The notes: generated by a model from the letters alone, not told the origin. 64,000 nucleotides of DNA from Cryptomeria japonica (GCF_030272615.1 NC_081406.1:214376497-214440496); one strand, 5' to 3'. Counted from the stretch's first letter, positions 32,958 through 45,652 are shown. Numbers and translations: made by a program.

Positions 32958-33593
32958 CCTAAGAAACTTCTTACTCCTATCCTAAACCCTTGAGGCTTGA
33001 TTTTTAGTATGATCAAAAATTCTTTCTCAAGTGGTATTTATAGAAAGCTTATGCCTAGAGAAGTATCAATGGCTCATTCATTAATGCAATTTGGTATTAA
33101 TGACATTTATTTCCACATAGATTAGCCTTTAATCATCCCTCCTATGCAGTCTTTTTGGAGGATGTGCAAATTGTGAGCTACCACAAAGCATCCATCTGTG
33201 ATATTTACTTTTGTGGTAGATCTTAGTTAATCTCTCACATATACATGTTTGATAGGCCTTCATAAATATGCATAGACTAGGGAGCCCTCCTACCAAGAAT
33301 GTCGTATTGGCTAGTACAATGTTTTTTTAAAAGACGATGGTAAAGGGCATGATGGCCTCACTGTCCAGTGTGTTGGCAATAATGCATGCAACACGTGAAT
33401 TAATTATGAATGTATGTGTGAGTTGGCCACTTCATCAAGTTAACTCTTGGTTAACATACCATTCAGTGCGATTTTCAAGGATCCGATCCTCATGAATAGA
33501 TTTTAGCAAAGATGAAATGGACATGCAATAGCAAAATAAAACAAGAAAAGTTTTTCCAACATCTAATCATAAATTCTGAGAAAACACAGTAGA
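32958..33593. other. Intergenic stretch without a recognisable gene
   Basis: No frame or repeat I can support. It precedes the plus-strand frame at 33594 and may be its 5' untranslated region. Confidence 0.4.
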
Positions 33594-36500
33594 ATGGCAT
33601 CATCTACAGGAGCTTTTGGTATCTCTTTTGATGGCCAATATGTGGATATTTTCTAGGATGCATCTTTTCCTGCCCATGTCATTCCTTTGAATCCTAAGTG
33701 CCCATTCACTAAAGAAAAAGAAAAAGGCTCTATCAAAGATAGTGTTGTGGTTGCAGACAGTTTTGAAGATGTTTTTGATCTAGATCTCCACACTCAGTCG
33801 AAGACACTTTGAGAGGTCGTCTATCAGAGATGGAAGAAGAGTGGTTCAAGTATGTTTTCCTTTCAACTTTGGCACTCTGGCCTCCCGCAATAGATGGTTC
33901 CTATGGTGCTTCATTACCCTGATTTCATCAATGAATGCATTGAAAAGTTTACCCCAAACCTGCCAATAACTAAAGGAGAATCACTAAGATTAGTGATAAG
34001 TGTATAATTCATCAAGGATATGTTATGTATCCCTCAGATTGATGGCAATACAACAATTTTCAAGAAAAAGATCCTAGAGGGTTATTGGAAGAATGACACT
34101 ATTGTTGGTTTCTATAATGACTTGATGCAAAGAGAACCAGATACCATTGAGCTTCATCGATTCCCATTGGCTTATGGTCACCTCAAACCACAAGAAGTGA
34201 AAGACACTGCATCTATGTTGGCATATATTTTGGGTCTGGATGACAATTGAAATATTTACCCATTTCAAATGGGTTTCTTGTTTAAGTTTCGCAAGTAGAA
34301 AGAAGCCTTCCAGTTTGACTTCGTAGACATCTTGGTGCATGAGATGGTGGGATAGCTAATGAATTTTAAAAAGAAATGCAAGTTCAGATACAGTTCTTTC
34401 CTCATTCACATGTTTCTACACCGGAATCTTGACTTCTTTAAAGAATTCATGGAGCTTTCAATCTATGACGGTCATAATAGAAAGAATCTTATAATAGTAT
34501 GGACCCATTTGTTGTCTCTGACACATGATGCCTATTCATTTTTTGATACCTTATTGGTCCTTGCAATGCAATATTTGAGTAAAACATATATAGATTCAAT
34601 CACTCACTTTTCCACAATGCAAATTGCCTAGATGACATCCAATGTTCTCCTGTGTGATTGGCATCTAGGGCTAGACTTTTATTTCATTAGAACTCATGGG
34701 TTCATTGAGGAGCCTTTTCACCTCCCACAGTCCATTCCAGATCACACTTTGGCCCTAGAAATATTTAGGTAGCTGGTCATTATTGTGAGATGTATGGGTG
34801 CAAGGAGACATGGGGTTTCCATATTCAAGGACAAGATAATTGGACCCATTGTTGACTCTATAAGACTCCATACATAAGGCATACTCACTTCAAAGTTGGT
34901 TCAACTAGGGCCTTTTGTTATTAATGACAAATGGAGTTATGACCCAGATGGATGCCTTGCCTCGAGAAAGAATCCTATAGTATGTACTGTGTGGCCTTGC
35001 CTAGGATTCATGGAGAAACCCTCAGGAGGATAACTCAGAATTATATGTAAGTTTGCATTTCATCCCCAAGGAAGAAAGATCACCTTGGTTATCTTTCTAC
35101 AGGGTGAAAGAAAAGTATGACCTGGCCAAGAAATTGTGGCTCCCTTTAAACAAACAAATGGAGGAAGATAGTTTGTCTAAGGATAAGAGGTAGAACTTTT
35201 GGGTATATAGGCAAGAGATCAAATAAATCAAAGTAGGATTGGGAAATCTCCCTAGTGATGAGACTTTTGAAGAAGAATGGTGGAAATATAATAGTGAAAC
35301 GGAGGAAGATTATGAGCCTCCTTTGAGTGGAATTGATGAAAGAGTTGTTGAAGAAGAAGTTGAGGCACCTGGAGGAAAGGGAAAGCAAATGAAGATCATT
35401 GCCCCAGGCCCCACATTTGAGACCACTTTTCACTATATAAAGAAGCTTGTTGGAAGGCCTCAATCTCAGGCTTCGAGGAAGTGACCAAGTCAATCCCCAA
35501 AACAACAAGGTTCTCCAAAGGAGGTCACGACCTCATAGAAGAAGCAAAAGAACACTTTTAGTATTCCCAAGAGTTCTCAGTCTCAGGTCCCTATATCAAC
35601 GCAAGCCCCACTTGTATCAACAACCTCTCTAGCACATGTACTATTTTCTCTCCCTCTTCTTTCTTCTCACTCTCTGGTTTCTATGTCAGTGTCATCTTCA
35701 ACCAAGCCTGCTATTGTGTTAAGTAGTCTCGAGGGAGTCACATTATCCATGCCACCTTCATAGACCCAATCAGTTTGTATCTGCTAGTCCATTTGTGTCT
35801 TCCCGGCCTAGCATTGCCACTTTTGGTGCCACATTTAGCATGACCCACTCTGCTCAGACCTCGATCCAGTCAACTGAGATATCTTTTGTATCGTATGTCC
35901 TTGGGTTTCCAAGTCATACACTTGCCACCTCATCTTGTATTGGGTAGTTGTTCTCCGTGCATGTTGGTGTTTTCCCTAGGATCCCTCCTTTTCCCCAAAC
36001 ACACTCTCTTTAACAACTTCAACCCAATTGCAAGCTAGCATGGATCCTTTTCCTTTCAACCCACCCCCAAGAGCTTCTTTCATAGGGAAAATGATCCCCT
36101 TCCCCATCAGACTTTCTGCAGTATGTGGATTTAGCCAAGATCATTCGAGATTAGAGGGCATAGAAAAGAAGGTTAAAGATTCCTAGAAGCCCACAGAGTC
36201 CTATATTTAGACCATTTTTAGAGAGGATCAATGAATTTATTGTTTGCAGACATGATGCCAAATGTTGTCAAGCCAACCAATCAAATGTAGCCTGAAGATT
36301 ATTCTGTGCATGCCATTAGCATTGATCTAAGTAGATCCCAACCTTAAGACATGATGGAAATCATGGAGGAATCACAAAAATTGGTCTCTTTGGACTATCT
36401 AAAGCATACCCATCACTTGGAGAAGCTCATAGTTGAGTTGGAGAGAGTAAAAGCTACAAATGAGCAGCTATTGATGGAAGGAAAGGCTAGAGAAATGGAG

Positions 36501-37820
36501 ATGACTCATCTACAATCTGTGATACTTCAAGAAAAGGGTGAGAAAGACAAGCTCCAGAATGCATTAAAGGTCTTCGAGGGTCAACTACGAGTGGAGCAGT
36601 CTGCTAAAAACACAATAACCAAAGAATTTTATGATAAAACGTAGGAATTATTGTGTGTACAAGTTGCTTCTTCAAATATGGCTCAAGTTTAAGCTCAATT
36701 GTAGGAAGCTACTGCAGAGAAATTAAAAAAACATCGAGAATTGGTTAGCATTTAAACTCTTCTTATAGAAGAAAGAGCAACAAAATATAAAGCTTTGCAG
36801 GACTTCCAGAGTTTGTAGGCTCAATCTTCTTAGGAGCTTCACGAGTCTAAAGCAGTCGTTCAGGATCAATAGGAAAGAAACAAGCAACTACAAGAAGAAG
36901 TACCTGATAAACATACTAGAATAGGCTAGGGATCCGATGGTTTTGAAAGTAGTTCCACCTTAGCCTCTTTGGATTCCAACTTCTCACACATTTCCTTCAA
37001 ATCTTTACCTTCTCCTCCCATAGACTTCACCTATCTAGTGTAGTAGCTTCATAATATGTATTGGGAGAAGATAAAGCAATTTGTTTCCTTCTTAGAACCA
37101 ACTTTGAGGTTCTTAATAGTTTCCCATGGTTTGTGCACTAAGAGTGATCATTTCATTGATCATACCATGCAAGCAATGGCCCCTAAAGTCTCTAAGGCTA
37201 AGAAGTTAGTCAATTGGCTTTATGCCACCCCCTTTCAAGAGTTAACTGTGGTGGGAGTCATAGATTCTAAGGAGGTAATTTAAAAGACTAATCATTTTAT
37301 CAATTGCAGCAAGATGGCCAAGCAAGGTACTTCTAGTTTATCAACTTTAAAGGGACTCAATTGCTTTTATTACAAAATGGCTTGAATGTTTCATAAAGCT
37401 CGGCCTACCCTCCCTCTTTCTTCTAGATGGATCAGTCATGAAAGATGAGCAGCTCCCAAGCTTGATAGTATCCGCAGAGGCAGCAAAATTAGTCATCCCT
37501 ACAAGGTCTGAGCAACCCCACTAGGGTGGACGATTTTGAGGCTTTATTTCATCCTTTGGTCAAACTCCTCATTATGCTTGAGTTAACCCTCAAAGAGCCA
37601 GAAGCGATTCCTTTCAAGGATGTCAGCGAGCTAGATCAAAAAATTTAGGCTCTCAAGGCTCAGGTTATCCCTTCCAAAGATGATTGGTCTCCCCTAGAAC
37701 AACTTTTCGATAAGATTTTCAAGCCAGAGGTATAGGACTAGTGCACAAAATAGTATTTTGGGTATCAGCATTTGGTGGGCGATATTTTCCAAGAAGTCAC
37801 TGACTAATGTAGTCTTTCAT
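33594..37820 (+). pseudogene. Long decayed plus-strand ORF of unknown family, probably retroelement
   Basis: From an ATG at 33594 one frame can be followed to about 35030 with only stop codons, mostly TAG and TGA. A shift then puts 35239-35484 in another frame, and further blocks run to about 37820. The first ~480 residues are globular, with segments such as RFPLAYGHLKPQEVKDTASML and LLSLTHDAYSFFDTLLVLA. Then comes an acidic patch (EEEWWKYNSETEEDYEPP), a long Ser/Pro/Thr-rich region (about 35480-36100), a coiled coil (36351-36900 with LEKLIVELERVKATNEQLL) and a C-terminal block at 37056-37283. No gag, protease or pol motif was recognised. It could be an extra frame of element G or a separate non-autonomous element. 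Confidence 0.45.
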
Positions 37821-39029
37821 CCACCATGCCCCATTTAGTGAGTTAGTTTTTATTTTCCCTTGACCGGAGTTTTAAATTGTGCATCCACACATCTTCCACG
37901 TGGTGGTACAACTAGTGTTGATCAATCTTCTCTTTTCCCTTTGTTAGGAAGCTGCATGGGGTTGATGTGTGTTGGGTTTCCTTTTCACTCTCTAATGGTG
38001 GGCCCATGATTTTAAGTGTTTTCAATTTGTGCTGCATGGTAGTTCCTCGCGAGGTGCCTTATGCAGTTTTGTTAAGTTCCTAGGCCACTCCCTCCTACTG
38101 CCACATTTTTCTTGTAGCAACCACCGGGTGACCTTGGAATGCGTTTTGAGATAATGGGGTGTTTTTTGCCAACAACATATAGTTCAACAATAGTTGTGAG
38201 CTTTTCCATTTTGATCTGATCATTAGAGATTTGGTGGTGGTTGTCCTAAAGGCCAAAGTTGTTTTATCTAGCTTCTCATCAGGCTGCTTCACAATTACTA
38301 ATGGTGCTACCAATGGTGCATGTGGTTATTTTGGTTCTCTATTTTCTCTACCAGGTCATTGGTTCCTGATTATATAAGTGATTCTTTTTGCCTTTGTAGG
38401 GGTTTAAATTTTTTAGAGGAGAAATATAGACAATTGTTATGTGAATTATGTCTTTAACTTGTGATTGTACTCCTACAACTGTGATAATCAAATTGTGCCT
38501 GTGGCCTTTATGATCATTGTTTTTAGTGTGCATGAATATTTTTTTATGTATTTTGTAATTTCACATAACTTCTAGAATATATGATGTAAGACTCTACAGA
38601 TTAAACTATATCTTTTGAACTTTTTATCTAATAGATGAATGTTATTTGTTTCATTATGTTAAATGGGTTGTTGTTTATATTTCAATCTTGATTTTCTAGG
38701 CATGTAGATTGTTGAATGGGTCTTAGAGTTGTATGTATGTGAAGTTTCTTTGTACTTATAGCGTACTAAAATCATTTCAGCGCATCTTTATAGTGTAGAT
38801 TTATTTTAAATTTTCCCTCTTCCCTTTTCTCCCCCCATGTATGAAGAGTTGGCTTCTAAAATCTTGTAGGTCACTTAGTGAACATGCCTAGGTCTCCCAT
38901 CACTGAGTTTCCCATAAGGTTATTCTCATAGAAGCATTTTTATTGATCAATAGGTCCTTCACGAAAAATAGTGGTTTTTTGGCCATTATGGAACCACATA
39001 TAATGTCAAAAACTTGTTCACATCCTTAT
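37821..39029. other. Stretch without a recognisable gene
   Basis: AT-rich, no convincing frame on either strand. It lies between the decayed ORF and the repeats that lead into the purine tract, so it is probably 3' untranslated retroelement sequence. Confidence 0.4.
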
Positions 39030-39365
39030 TATAAAAAACCCCGTATGGGTTATTGACAATATAAACAAAAGAAGGGGGAGCATTGCAATGACAGTATATA
39101 CTCCTAATGACTCATACATGTTCTTTCCACTAAAGACATGATTATATAGTGAAAGAAACCCATACAGGGTATTGGAACTATAGATGAAGGGAGGGGAAAT
39201 TCCACAATGTCTATAGTGGCAATAACCTATATGCATTTTTGACATGATAGACATAAATCTATAGTGAAAAAAACTCATATAGGGTATTGGCACTATAGAA
39301 GAAGGAAGACTAGTGGAACATCTTTAGAAACATAAACCCATATGGGTTATTGACCATATACACAA
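39030..39365 (+). repeat. Tandem repeats, ~115 bp, each with a purine run
   Basis: 'acccatatgggttattggca' variants recur at about 39040, 39160, 39275 and 39337 (spacings ~120, ~114, ~63). Each is followed by a purine run such as 'aaaagaagggggag' (39067), 'gatgaagggaggggaaa' (39184) or 'agaagaaggaaga' (39297). Confidence 0.7.
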
Positions 39366-40849
39366 GGAGAAAAGAGAGAAAGAGGAGGAAGGGAGGTTGA
39401 GAGGGAGAGAGAGAGGGAGAGAGATTGAGAAAGAAAGAGATAGGGAGAGAGGTAGAAAAAGAGGGAGAGAGGGAGAGAGAGAGAGAGAGAGGGGTGAAGG
39501 GAAGGCGAGTGAGATACAGATAGAGGTATAGAGCGATTGAGAAAGAGGGAGAGATATAAACAAAGAGAGAGAGAGGGAGAGAGAAAGAGGGAGAGGAGGA
39601 TATAGAGAAAGAGGGAGAGGAGGAGATAGAGAACGATGGAGAGAGGGAGATAGATAGGGAATAAGGGAGAGAGGGAGAGTGAGGAAGAAAGATAGAGAAA
39701 GAGGGAGAGGAGGAGATTGAGAAAGAGGGAGAGGAGGAGATAGAGAATGAGGGAGAGAGGTAGAGATAAAGGGGGAGAGGTAGATCGAGGAAGAGAGGTA
39801 TAGAAAAAGGGAGAGGAGGAGATAGAGAAAGAGGGAGAGAAGGAGATAAAAAATGATGGAGAGAGGGAGATATATAGAGAAAGAAGGAGAGACAAAGGTA
39901 AATAAAATGGGAAGGAGAGGAAGAGAGAAAGAAAGACAGAGAGAGGGAGATAGAAAATGAGAGAAAGGGAGGGAGAGAGGGAGAGAGATTGAGAAAGAGG
40001 GGGAGAGGGAGAGAGATAGAGAAAGAGGGAGAGAAGGAGAGAGACAGAGGGGGGTGGAGGGAAGGAGAGTGAGAAAGAGAAAGGAGAGAGGGATAGAGAG
40101 AGGGAGAGGAGGATATAGAGAAAGAGGGATAGAAGGAGATATAGAACAAGGGAGAGAGGGAGAGAGGGAGAGGGAGATAGAGGGAGGTGGAGGGAAGAAG
40201 AGTTTTTTAGAGAAAGAGGGAGAGGAGGAGATGGAGAAAGAGGGAGAGAAAAAGATAGATAATAAGAGAGAGGGATAGACATAGAGAAAGAGGGAGAGAG
40301 GGAGAGTGAGGAAGAGAGATACAGAAAGAGGGACAAGAGGAGATAGATAAAGACGGAGACAAGGAGATAGAGAATGAGAGAGAGGGAGGTAGATAGAGAA
40401 AGAGGGAAAGATGGAGATAAAGAAAGTAGGAGAGAGAGGAAGAGAGAGAGAAAGAGAAAGAGAAGGAGATAGAAAATGAGGGAGAGAGGGGGTGGAGGGA
40501 AGGAGAGTGAGAGAGAAAAATGGAGAGAGAGAGAGAGAGGGAGAGAGATTGAGAAAGAGGGAGAGAGGGAGAGAGATAGAGAAAGAGGGAGAGAGGTAGA
40601 GAGAGGGGGGTGGAGGGAACGAGAGTGAGATAGCGAAAGAGGGAGAGAGGTAGAGATGGAGAGAGGGGGTAGAGGGAATGAGAGTGAGATACAAAAAGAG
40701 GGAGATGAGGAGATAGAGAATGAAGGAGAGAGGAGAGAGATAGAGAACAAGGGAGAGAGGGAGAGCGAGAAAGGGAGATAGAGAAAGAGGGAGAGGATAT
40801 ATAGAAGGAGAGAGAGAATGATATAGAGAACGAGGGATAGAGGGAGATA
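39360..40849 (+). repeat. 1.5-kb polypurine tract, (GA)-rich with GAGAGG and GATAGAGAAAGAGGGAGA units
   Basis: Almost every base on the plus strand is A or G, broken by single T in 'gagattgag' and 'gatagag' and by rare C. Longer units of roughly 25-35 bp, such as 'agatagagaaagagggagag', repeat irregularly. The tract ends at 40849, where an LTR-like TGTTGGC starts. Long stop-free frames in all three minus-strand frames are a by-product of the low complexity. Confidence 0.95.
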
Positions 40850-41847
40850 TGTTGGCAAGAGACATTATTCTGGTGATTCTGGTTGAAATTGGTGCATGAT
40901 AAATGTTCAGGGGTTGTCATTGATGACAACTCAATTCATAGATCACATCCGGTGTACATAGAATCAATTTACTAGAAGACATTATGTTCATAGGGCATAA
41001 GTCTAAAAGGTGGAACACAGTTACCGGTAGAACATGAGATCATAGAGCATATCTTGATTTTGGTGATGTATTTTGGGTTGCAATGATCAAGGAAGTTGAT
41101 TCTAGGTCCAAGATAGATTTCTTTGTCATCTTGATATCCGATGTTGAATCGTGTGCTAGTTAAGAGCCTTGGTATCCGGTATTTCAATTAGGATAGAGCT
41201 AGTTTGGAGTAATGTGTGTTGCGGATTTGTTGGGATGATTCTAGTGATCAGTTTTGTGTTTGAGGTGATTGGGCTGACCTATAGGAAGCATCTTATCTTC
41301 TTGTTTTGGTCCGCACTTGGATTTGTGATTGGATTGAGCTGACTTGATGGAACACATTTCATGTTGCATGTTATGCAGTTTTTGGAAGCCGACTTAGTAA
41401 ATGATTTTTGTGGATGATGCAGATATATAAGATTGACTTAATTGATCATTTTGATATATGAGTTGAGAAAATAAAATTTGTGTGAGCGAGTTTTTAAGTT
41501 TGGTGAAGATTTTGTTGCTTCGGTATGTGACAGAGTAGTGTTATAGAGGAAAATATCAAAATAGTTACAAAAGACATTATGAGTCTAACCGGAACTATAT
41601 TTTGGCATAGTTAGATTTTATTCTCAGTTCATTCATCATTATAATCATTTAAATATCCTATAAGGCAGCAAGCCTTCCTCCGGGTTGCAACCCCCTTTTT
41701 AATTGAGTAGTGAACTCTAGGTAGTGTTCCTGAATGCAAGTGCATTCCACTTTTGTAATATTGTTCTACTACTGGCCATAATATAATAATATTGTGGTTA
41801 CTCAATCCCACTCTAGTTTTCCCTTTCCAGGTTTCCTTACCCATTCA
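40850..41847 (+). repeat. Copia-type LTR, 3' end truncated
   Basis: Starts TGTTGGCAAGAG right after the purine tract, which would act as polypurine tract of a plus-strand element. The end region, 'attgagtagtgaactctaggtag' (41702-41724) and 'ctagttttccctttccaggtttcc' (41811-41834), parallels LTR E ('gggtagtgagctctaggcag', then 'ttttccccttacaaggtttcc'). The last ~200 bp expected by that comparison are missing. Confidence 0.6.
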
Positions 41848-41859
41848 AAAATAGCCAAT

Positions 41860-42841
41860 GAAATAGAAAGGTAGGCAAACTTTATATTATATCCAGTTAT
41901 GCAAATAATATTAATGTAGTAATATAAATATGAATGGGATATTATAATAAATCAAATCCCAATAATAAATAAATAAACATAAGGATTATATAAATAGAAA
42001 TTAATAAATAAATATAAAATCACATCAATAATAAAACACCAACATTGAATATTTAATAAATCAATAGATAATAATAAAACAGTAAATAATTAATACAAAT
42101 TAATTAAACAATAAATCAAATAAATTAATAAATTAATCTCAACAATAAATTAATAAATCAAATAAATCAAACTTGATAACATTAATCAAGCCTCAATAAA
42201 TATTTCAAATAATTAAATACCCATAATATATAATAAATTAAATAAATTAATATAAAATTAATAAATCACATTGATTCAATTATTAATTATATAATAAACA
42301 TACATTCACACCACTTCAAGCAACCTAACGAAGGGAGCGTAACATCGATGCAAGACTATAGCCATGAACTTATGCTACAACATGACCAACGTGATGAACA
42401 ACTAAGCCTAGAGTATGAGAGAGAAACCCATGCCATCTCTGACAACTTGCCATTAGGATAAGACATGCCCAGAATTGTGGGACCAGGTGGAGTCGATATT
42501 GGGTACCTACAATACTGCATCCACCACTAAACACAATACAACATATATGTATGATACATATACATCATAAATGATCAGGCAAGTGATAGAGAATGACAAT
42601 GTCATATCGTGCTTACAATGGGTGGTATGACATCATCTCTAATCATGAAGACACTAGAAGACAATCACAAACATCGTAGCATCGATTCGAATGTCACAAT
42701 CATAGAGTAGGGTTAAAATAGACATAATGTTATGAAAATCTCATAAGCAATATGATCCATCATGAATAATGAACACATATACATCATCAAATATAGATCC
42801 ATGTTCATATCCAATACAATCATGAAATAGGGTTAGTAGAT
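41860..42841 (-). repeat. Long LTR family H/J, inverted copy, segment 1
   Basis: The reverse complement matches 56400-57430; 'gtaggtac' plus 'ctccacctggtcccaca' (42468-42510) corresponds to 56752-56785. The 41940-42300 part is A/T-rich with many AATAAATAAAT runs and corresponds to the TTTATTTA zone of 56950-57420. Cut off on the left at the truncated LTR. Confidence 0.7.
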
Positions 42842-44108
42842 GGGTGGGTGCAAGAAGTTGAGTCCCACTTTTGGGCAAAAAGTGGAAGTGTTTTCCCTAT
42901 TTTTCAATTTTTTTGTCGATTGTCAAAATATGAGGTACTTAGAGTTTGAATCCGAAAAAACTTTAGTAATAGAAAATGTAGTGCTCGGAGTCTATTTTTA
43001 AAATATGTAATTTATTTCAATACCCACATGGTAGAAATTGCTTTTTAGTAGGCATATTTGAAAACCACTTTTTCAAAATGCTTGTTTCGAGACCATACCA
43101 CACATGTGTATGACCACCATATTTTTACATAAATAAAATAATGTTTTCAAATCCTTTTGGGAATAGATACCTAATACACCAAATATTGATGATAATATTT
43201 TTTCTTATTTTTTTATTGAATATATTTTTTTAATTAATTTTTAATTGACTATAAAGTACATTTTCAAAACATTCGGTGTATGACCACCATAATTTGATGA
43301 AAATTTCATATTTTTTAATTTTTTTTTTATTCTTCAAAAGAATTGTATGTAAATTGATGTCATATAATTTATTTTCAAAAAAACCTAAAAACAAAAAGTT
43401 ATTAAAGTTTTACTAAACCTCACTATTTTACATTTAGGTACCACTTTTGATTAATAAATAATACAAAAATAGTAAAACTAATCATTTCACTATTAAATTT
43501 ACATTTTTGAAATTAGGACAGTGAGAACTCTAATGGTTTTTTGTTTCATCAAAAAATATGATCAAGAAGACCTTCAAAAAATAATGGCAAGGCAGAAATC
43601 TGGTATTCCAGTGCCTTAGCCATTTTTTTGGAGGTCCAAGCATAGGCTTGGTCCCACCAAGCCTAACCCGAAGCCAAAACTGAGGTATAAGAGTGTTTCC
43701 CACTCCATCTTTTATGAAACGGGCGCCCATTATTTAAAATTAAAAAAAGGGGCACCCATTTTGAAATTTATAGCACTTTAAGAAACATGTGCCCATTTTT
43801 AGAAACAGGTACACATTTTTAGAAATGGGTGCCCGTTTTTAGAAATGGGTACCTGTTTTTAGAAACGGGTACCCATTTTTAGAAACGTGTGCCCGTTTCT
43901 AAAAATCGTGTACCTGTTTCTCTATGGTGGTCCAATCCTAAACGGGCACTCATTTTTCAAAACATGCACCCATTTTATTTTTATCGGTTGGGGCTCCAAA
44001 GCTAAATGGGTGCCCGTTTCTTTAAAAAACGGGCACTCATTTCTAGCGGCAAACTATTTTTGCTCGCTGACTTCCACGGAGTTGGGACCCCGCTTCTTGC
44101 ACCCACCC
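42842..44108. mobile_element. Terminal-inverted-repeat element (MITE-like), 1267 bp
   Basis: Perfect 16-bp inverted ends GGGTGGGTGCAAGAAG (42842-42857 and 44093-44108), with the match extending weakly inwards (G.GTCCCA). The flanks repeat AGAT on both sides (42838-42841, 44109-44112), a possible 4-bp target duplication. There is no transposase frame. It interrupts an LTR whose two parts (up to 42841, from 44109) are continuous in the related copy. Superfamily unassigned. Confidence 0.7.
43789..43928. repeat. 20-bp tandem repeats with GGGTACCC-type dyads
   Basis: Six to seven units start exactly every 20 bases (43789, 43809, 43829, 43849, 43869, 43889, 43909), pattern 'gt[g/a]ccc[a/g]tttttagaaa[c/t]gg'. 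Further isolated copies run to 44040. Confidence 0.85.
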
Positions 44109-44210
44109 AGATAACATGATACCATCAAATCATCATAAAGTAGGCTAAGCTAGATCAATACAATCCCTTGATGTACAGAAAGAGAAGACGAATCAATGAG
44201 GGGCACTACA
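44109..44210 (-). repeat. Long LTR family H/J, inverted copy, segment 2 (start of LTR)
   Basis: On the minus strand it starts TGTAGTGCCCCTCATTGATTC at 44210, like the plus-strand start at 56150 (TGTAGTGCCCCTCCCCGATTC). Confidence 0.75.
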
Positions 44211-45389
44211 CTTAACACTAAAATGACATGTTACAACTTTATTTCTCATTAAGACATTCAGGAAGAAATTGGTAGAAGACATTGGAAGAAGAAGAGCCAC
44301 ACGGATTTGTCTTTTGTCATTGTTACATAGCCAACAGAATCCAGGGTGAAGGCTACTCCAGAGTCTCCTGTTATATCTCTATGAGAAAAGGTTCTAACAA
44401 AAGGCTATCCTTCTCTAATAAGATGAAAGTGTTTAGCTAGGACTAAAAAATTGAAAATACCCCCACTAGGTAGACCATTGGTTTGTTTCTTTGGTGGGTG
44501 TGTGGTTTCTCTATTTTGGTGTCTATCAATTTCTAGTTTTAGTCCTCTTTTTTTGTTTGCTTCCATTTGTCAGGTAGTTTTAAGTTTCTTTTTGTGAGTT
44601 GGTTCTCTTATTGGGTGTTCTCACTTCTCGTGACAATTCCCTAGGTCTTTGCACTATGGCAGTTATGTAATGGTTTAGGCCTCTTCCATTTTTACCTAAT
44701 TTAAACATCAAAGAGGTATTCTTTAATTTAGTTGCATAAATGTGAGATAGGTAAATAGTTATATTTCTAGTTTCTTATTATTTATCCTATCCATAATAAT
44801 TGATTAATTTTATTAATACAAACATGTAAAAGAATTAAAAATAATCATATATTCACATCAAATAATTATTTTCAATTATATTTTCCAATCTAGAATCAAT
44901 GTGAAATTATTATAATATAAAAATATATTTATTGTATTTAATTTTTATAATCTCTTATGCAATATTAATTGAATTTTTTTTATTTAAACAAATAATGTTG
45001 ATAGTGGCAAAAATGAAATAATGCATACATTAGTATGCATGAGAGGTATAAATAAATATGAATATAAATAATTGCATTGAAAAAATAGGCATTTATATGA
45101 TAAAAAGAGACATCTTTTAAGAAGTAATATGTACCTAGAGGGATACAAAAAGTTCAATATGTAGAGAGATAAGTAGAATTAGGGATACTTTCAAACATTT
45201 CATCATTACAAGTGATATAAGATAAGTTTACTAAGTGGATCTCTTAAAAATTGGGTTAACAAATTTCATTTAAGAATATAAAGCATCATACTCTCCTTGT
45301 ATCATTATGCTATTATATGTATGGGTGGGTTTGGATCTCTTCTTCAGAGTTGGCTTTTGCATCTACCTACAATGATGCAATTTTGTTTC
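44211..45389. other. Unassigned stretch, possible LINE 3' end
   Basis: No reading frame. The T/G-rich run 44470-44700, ending in 'aggcctcttccatttttacctaattt', looks like the 3' untranslated end of a plant LINE, but there is no reverse transcriptase to support it. From 44750 on it is plain AT-rich DNA. Confidence 0.25.
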
Positions 45390-45486
45390 TGGAGTGTAAT
45401 AACCCACCATAATTAACTCAACAAAATTGACCATTCTTTTTTTTGTGTTTAATTTAATCATTATGTTTAATTCAATTGCATACTCT

Positions 45487-45652
45487 GGGCATCCATCCAT
45501 TTGGATTAGGCATTCATCCATCTGTGATGAGCATCTAACCATATGGGTTAGGCATTTGTCCATACGGGACATAAGATTTCATCTATCCAATACGAGATAG
45601 GCATCTACCCATACGGGGTAGGCATCTATCCAATCAGGATAGGAGGTGCTCT
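45487..45652 (+). repeat. ~22-bp minisatellite, about seven units
   Basis: Degenerate units of the type 'taggcatctacccatacggg' (21-25 bp). Confidence 0.85.

Noticed and set aside
40054-40278. Plus-strand Glu/Arg-rich frame
   Set aside because: Translation of the GA-rich tract, not a gene.
39310-40929. Overlapping minus-strand frames of 240 to 513 codons, rich in Ser, Leu and Pro
   Set aside because: They exist in three frames at once because the polypyrimidine strand has no stop codons; low-complexity by-product.
43789-43928. Regular 20-bp repeats considered as a CRISPR array
   Set aside because: Units are back to back without unique spacers, in a plant nuclear context and inside a transposon.
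44211-44720. LINE-like 3' end
   Set aside because: Only composition and a closing phrase suggest it; no reverse transcriptase or poly(A) tail with target duplication, so kept as a low-confidence note.
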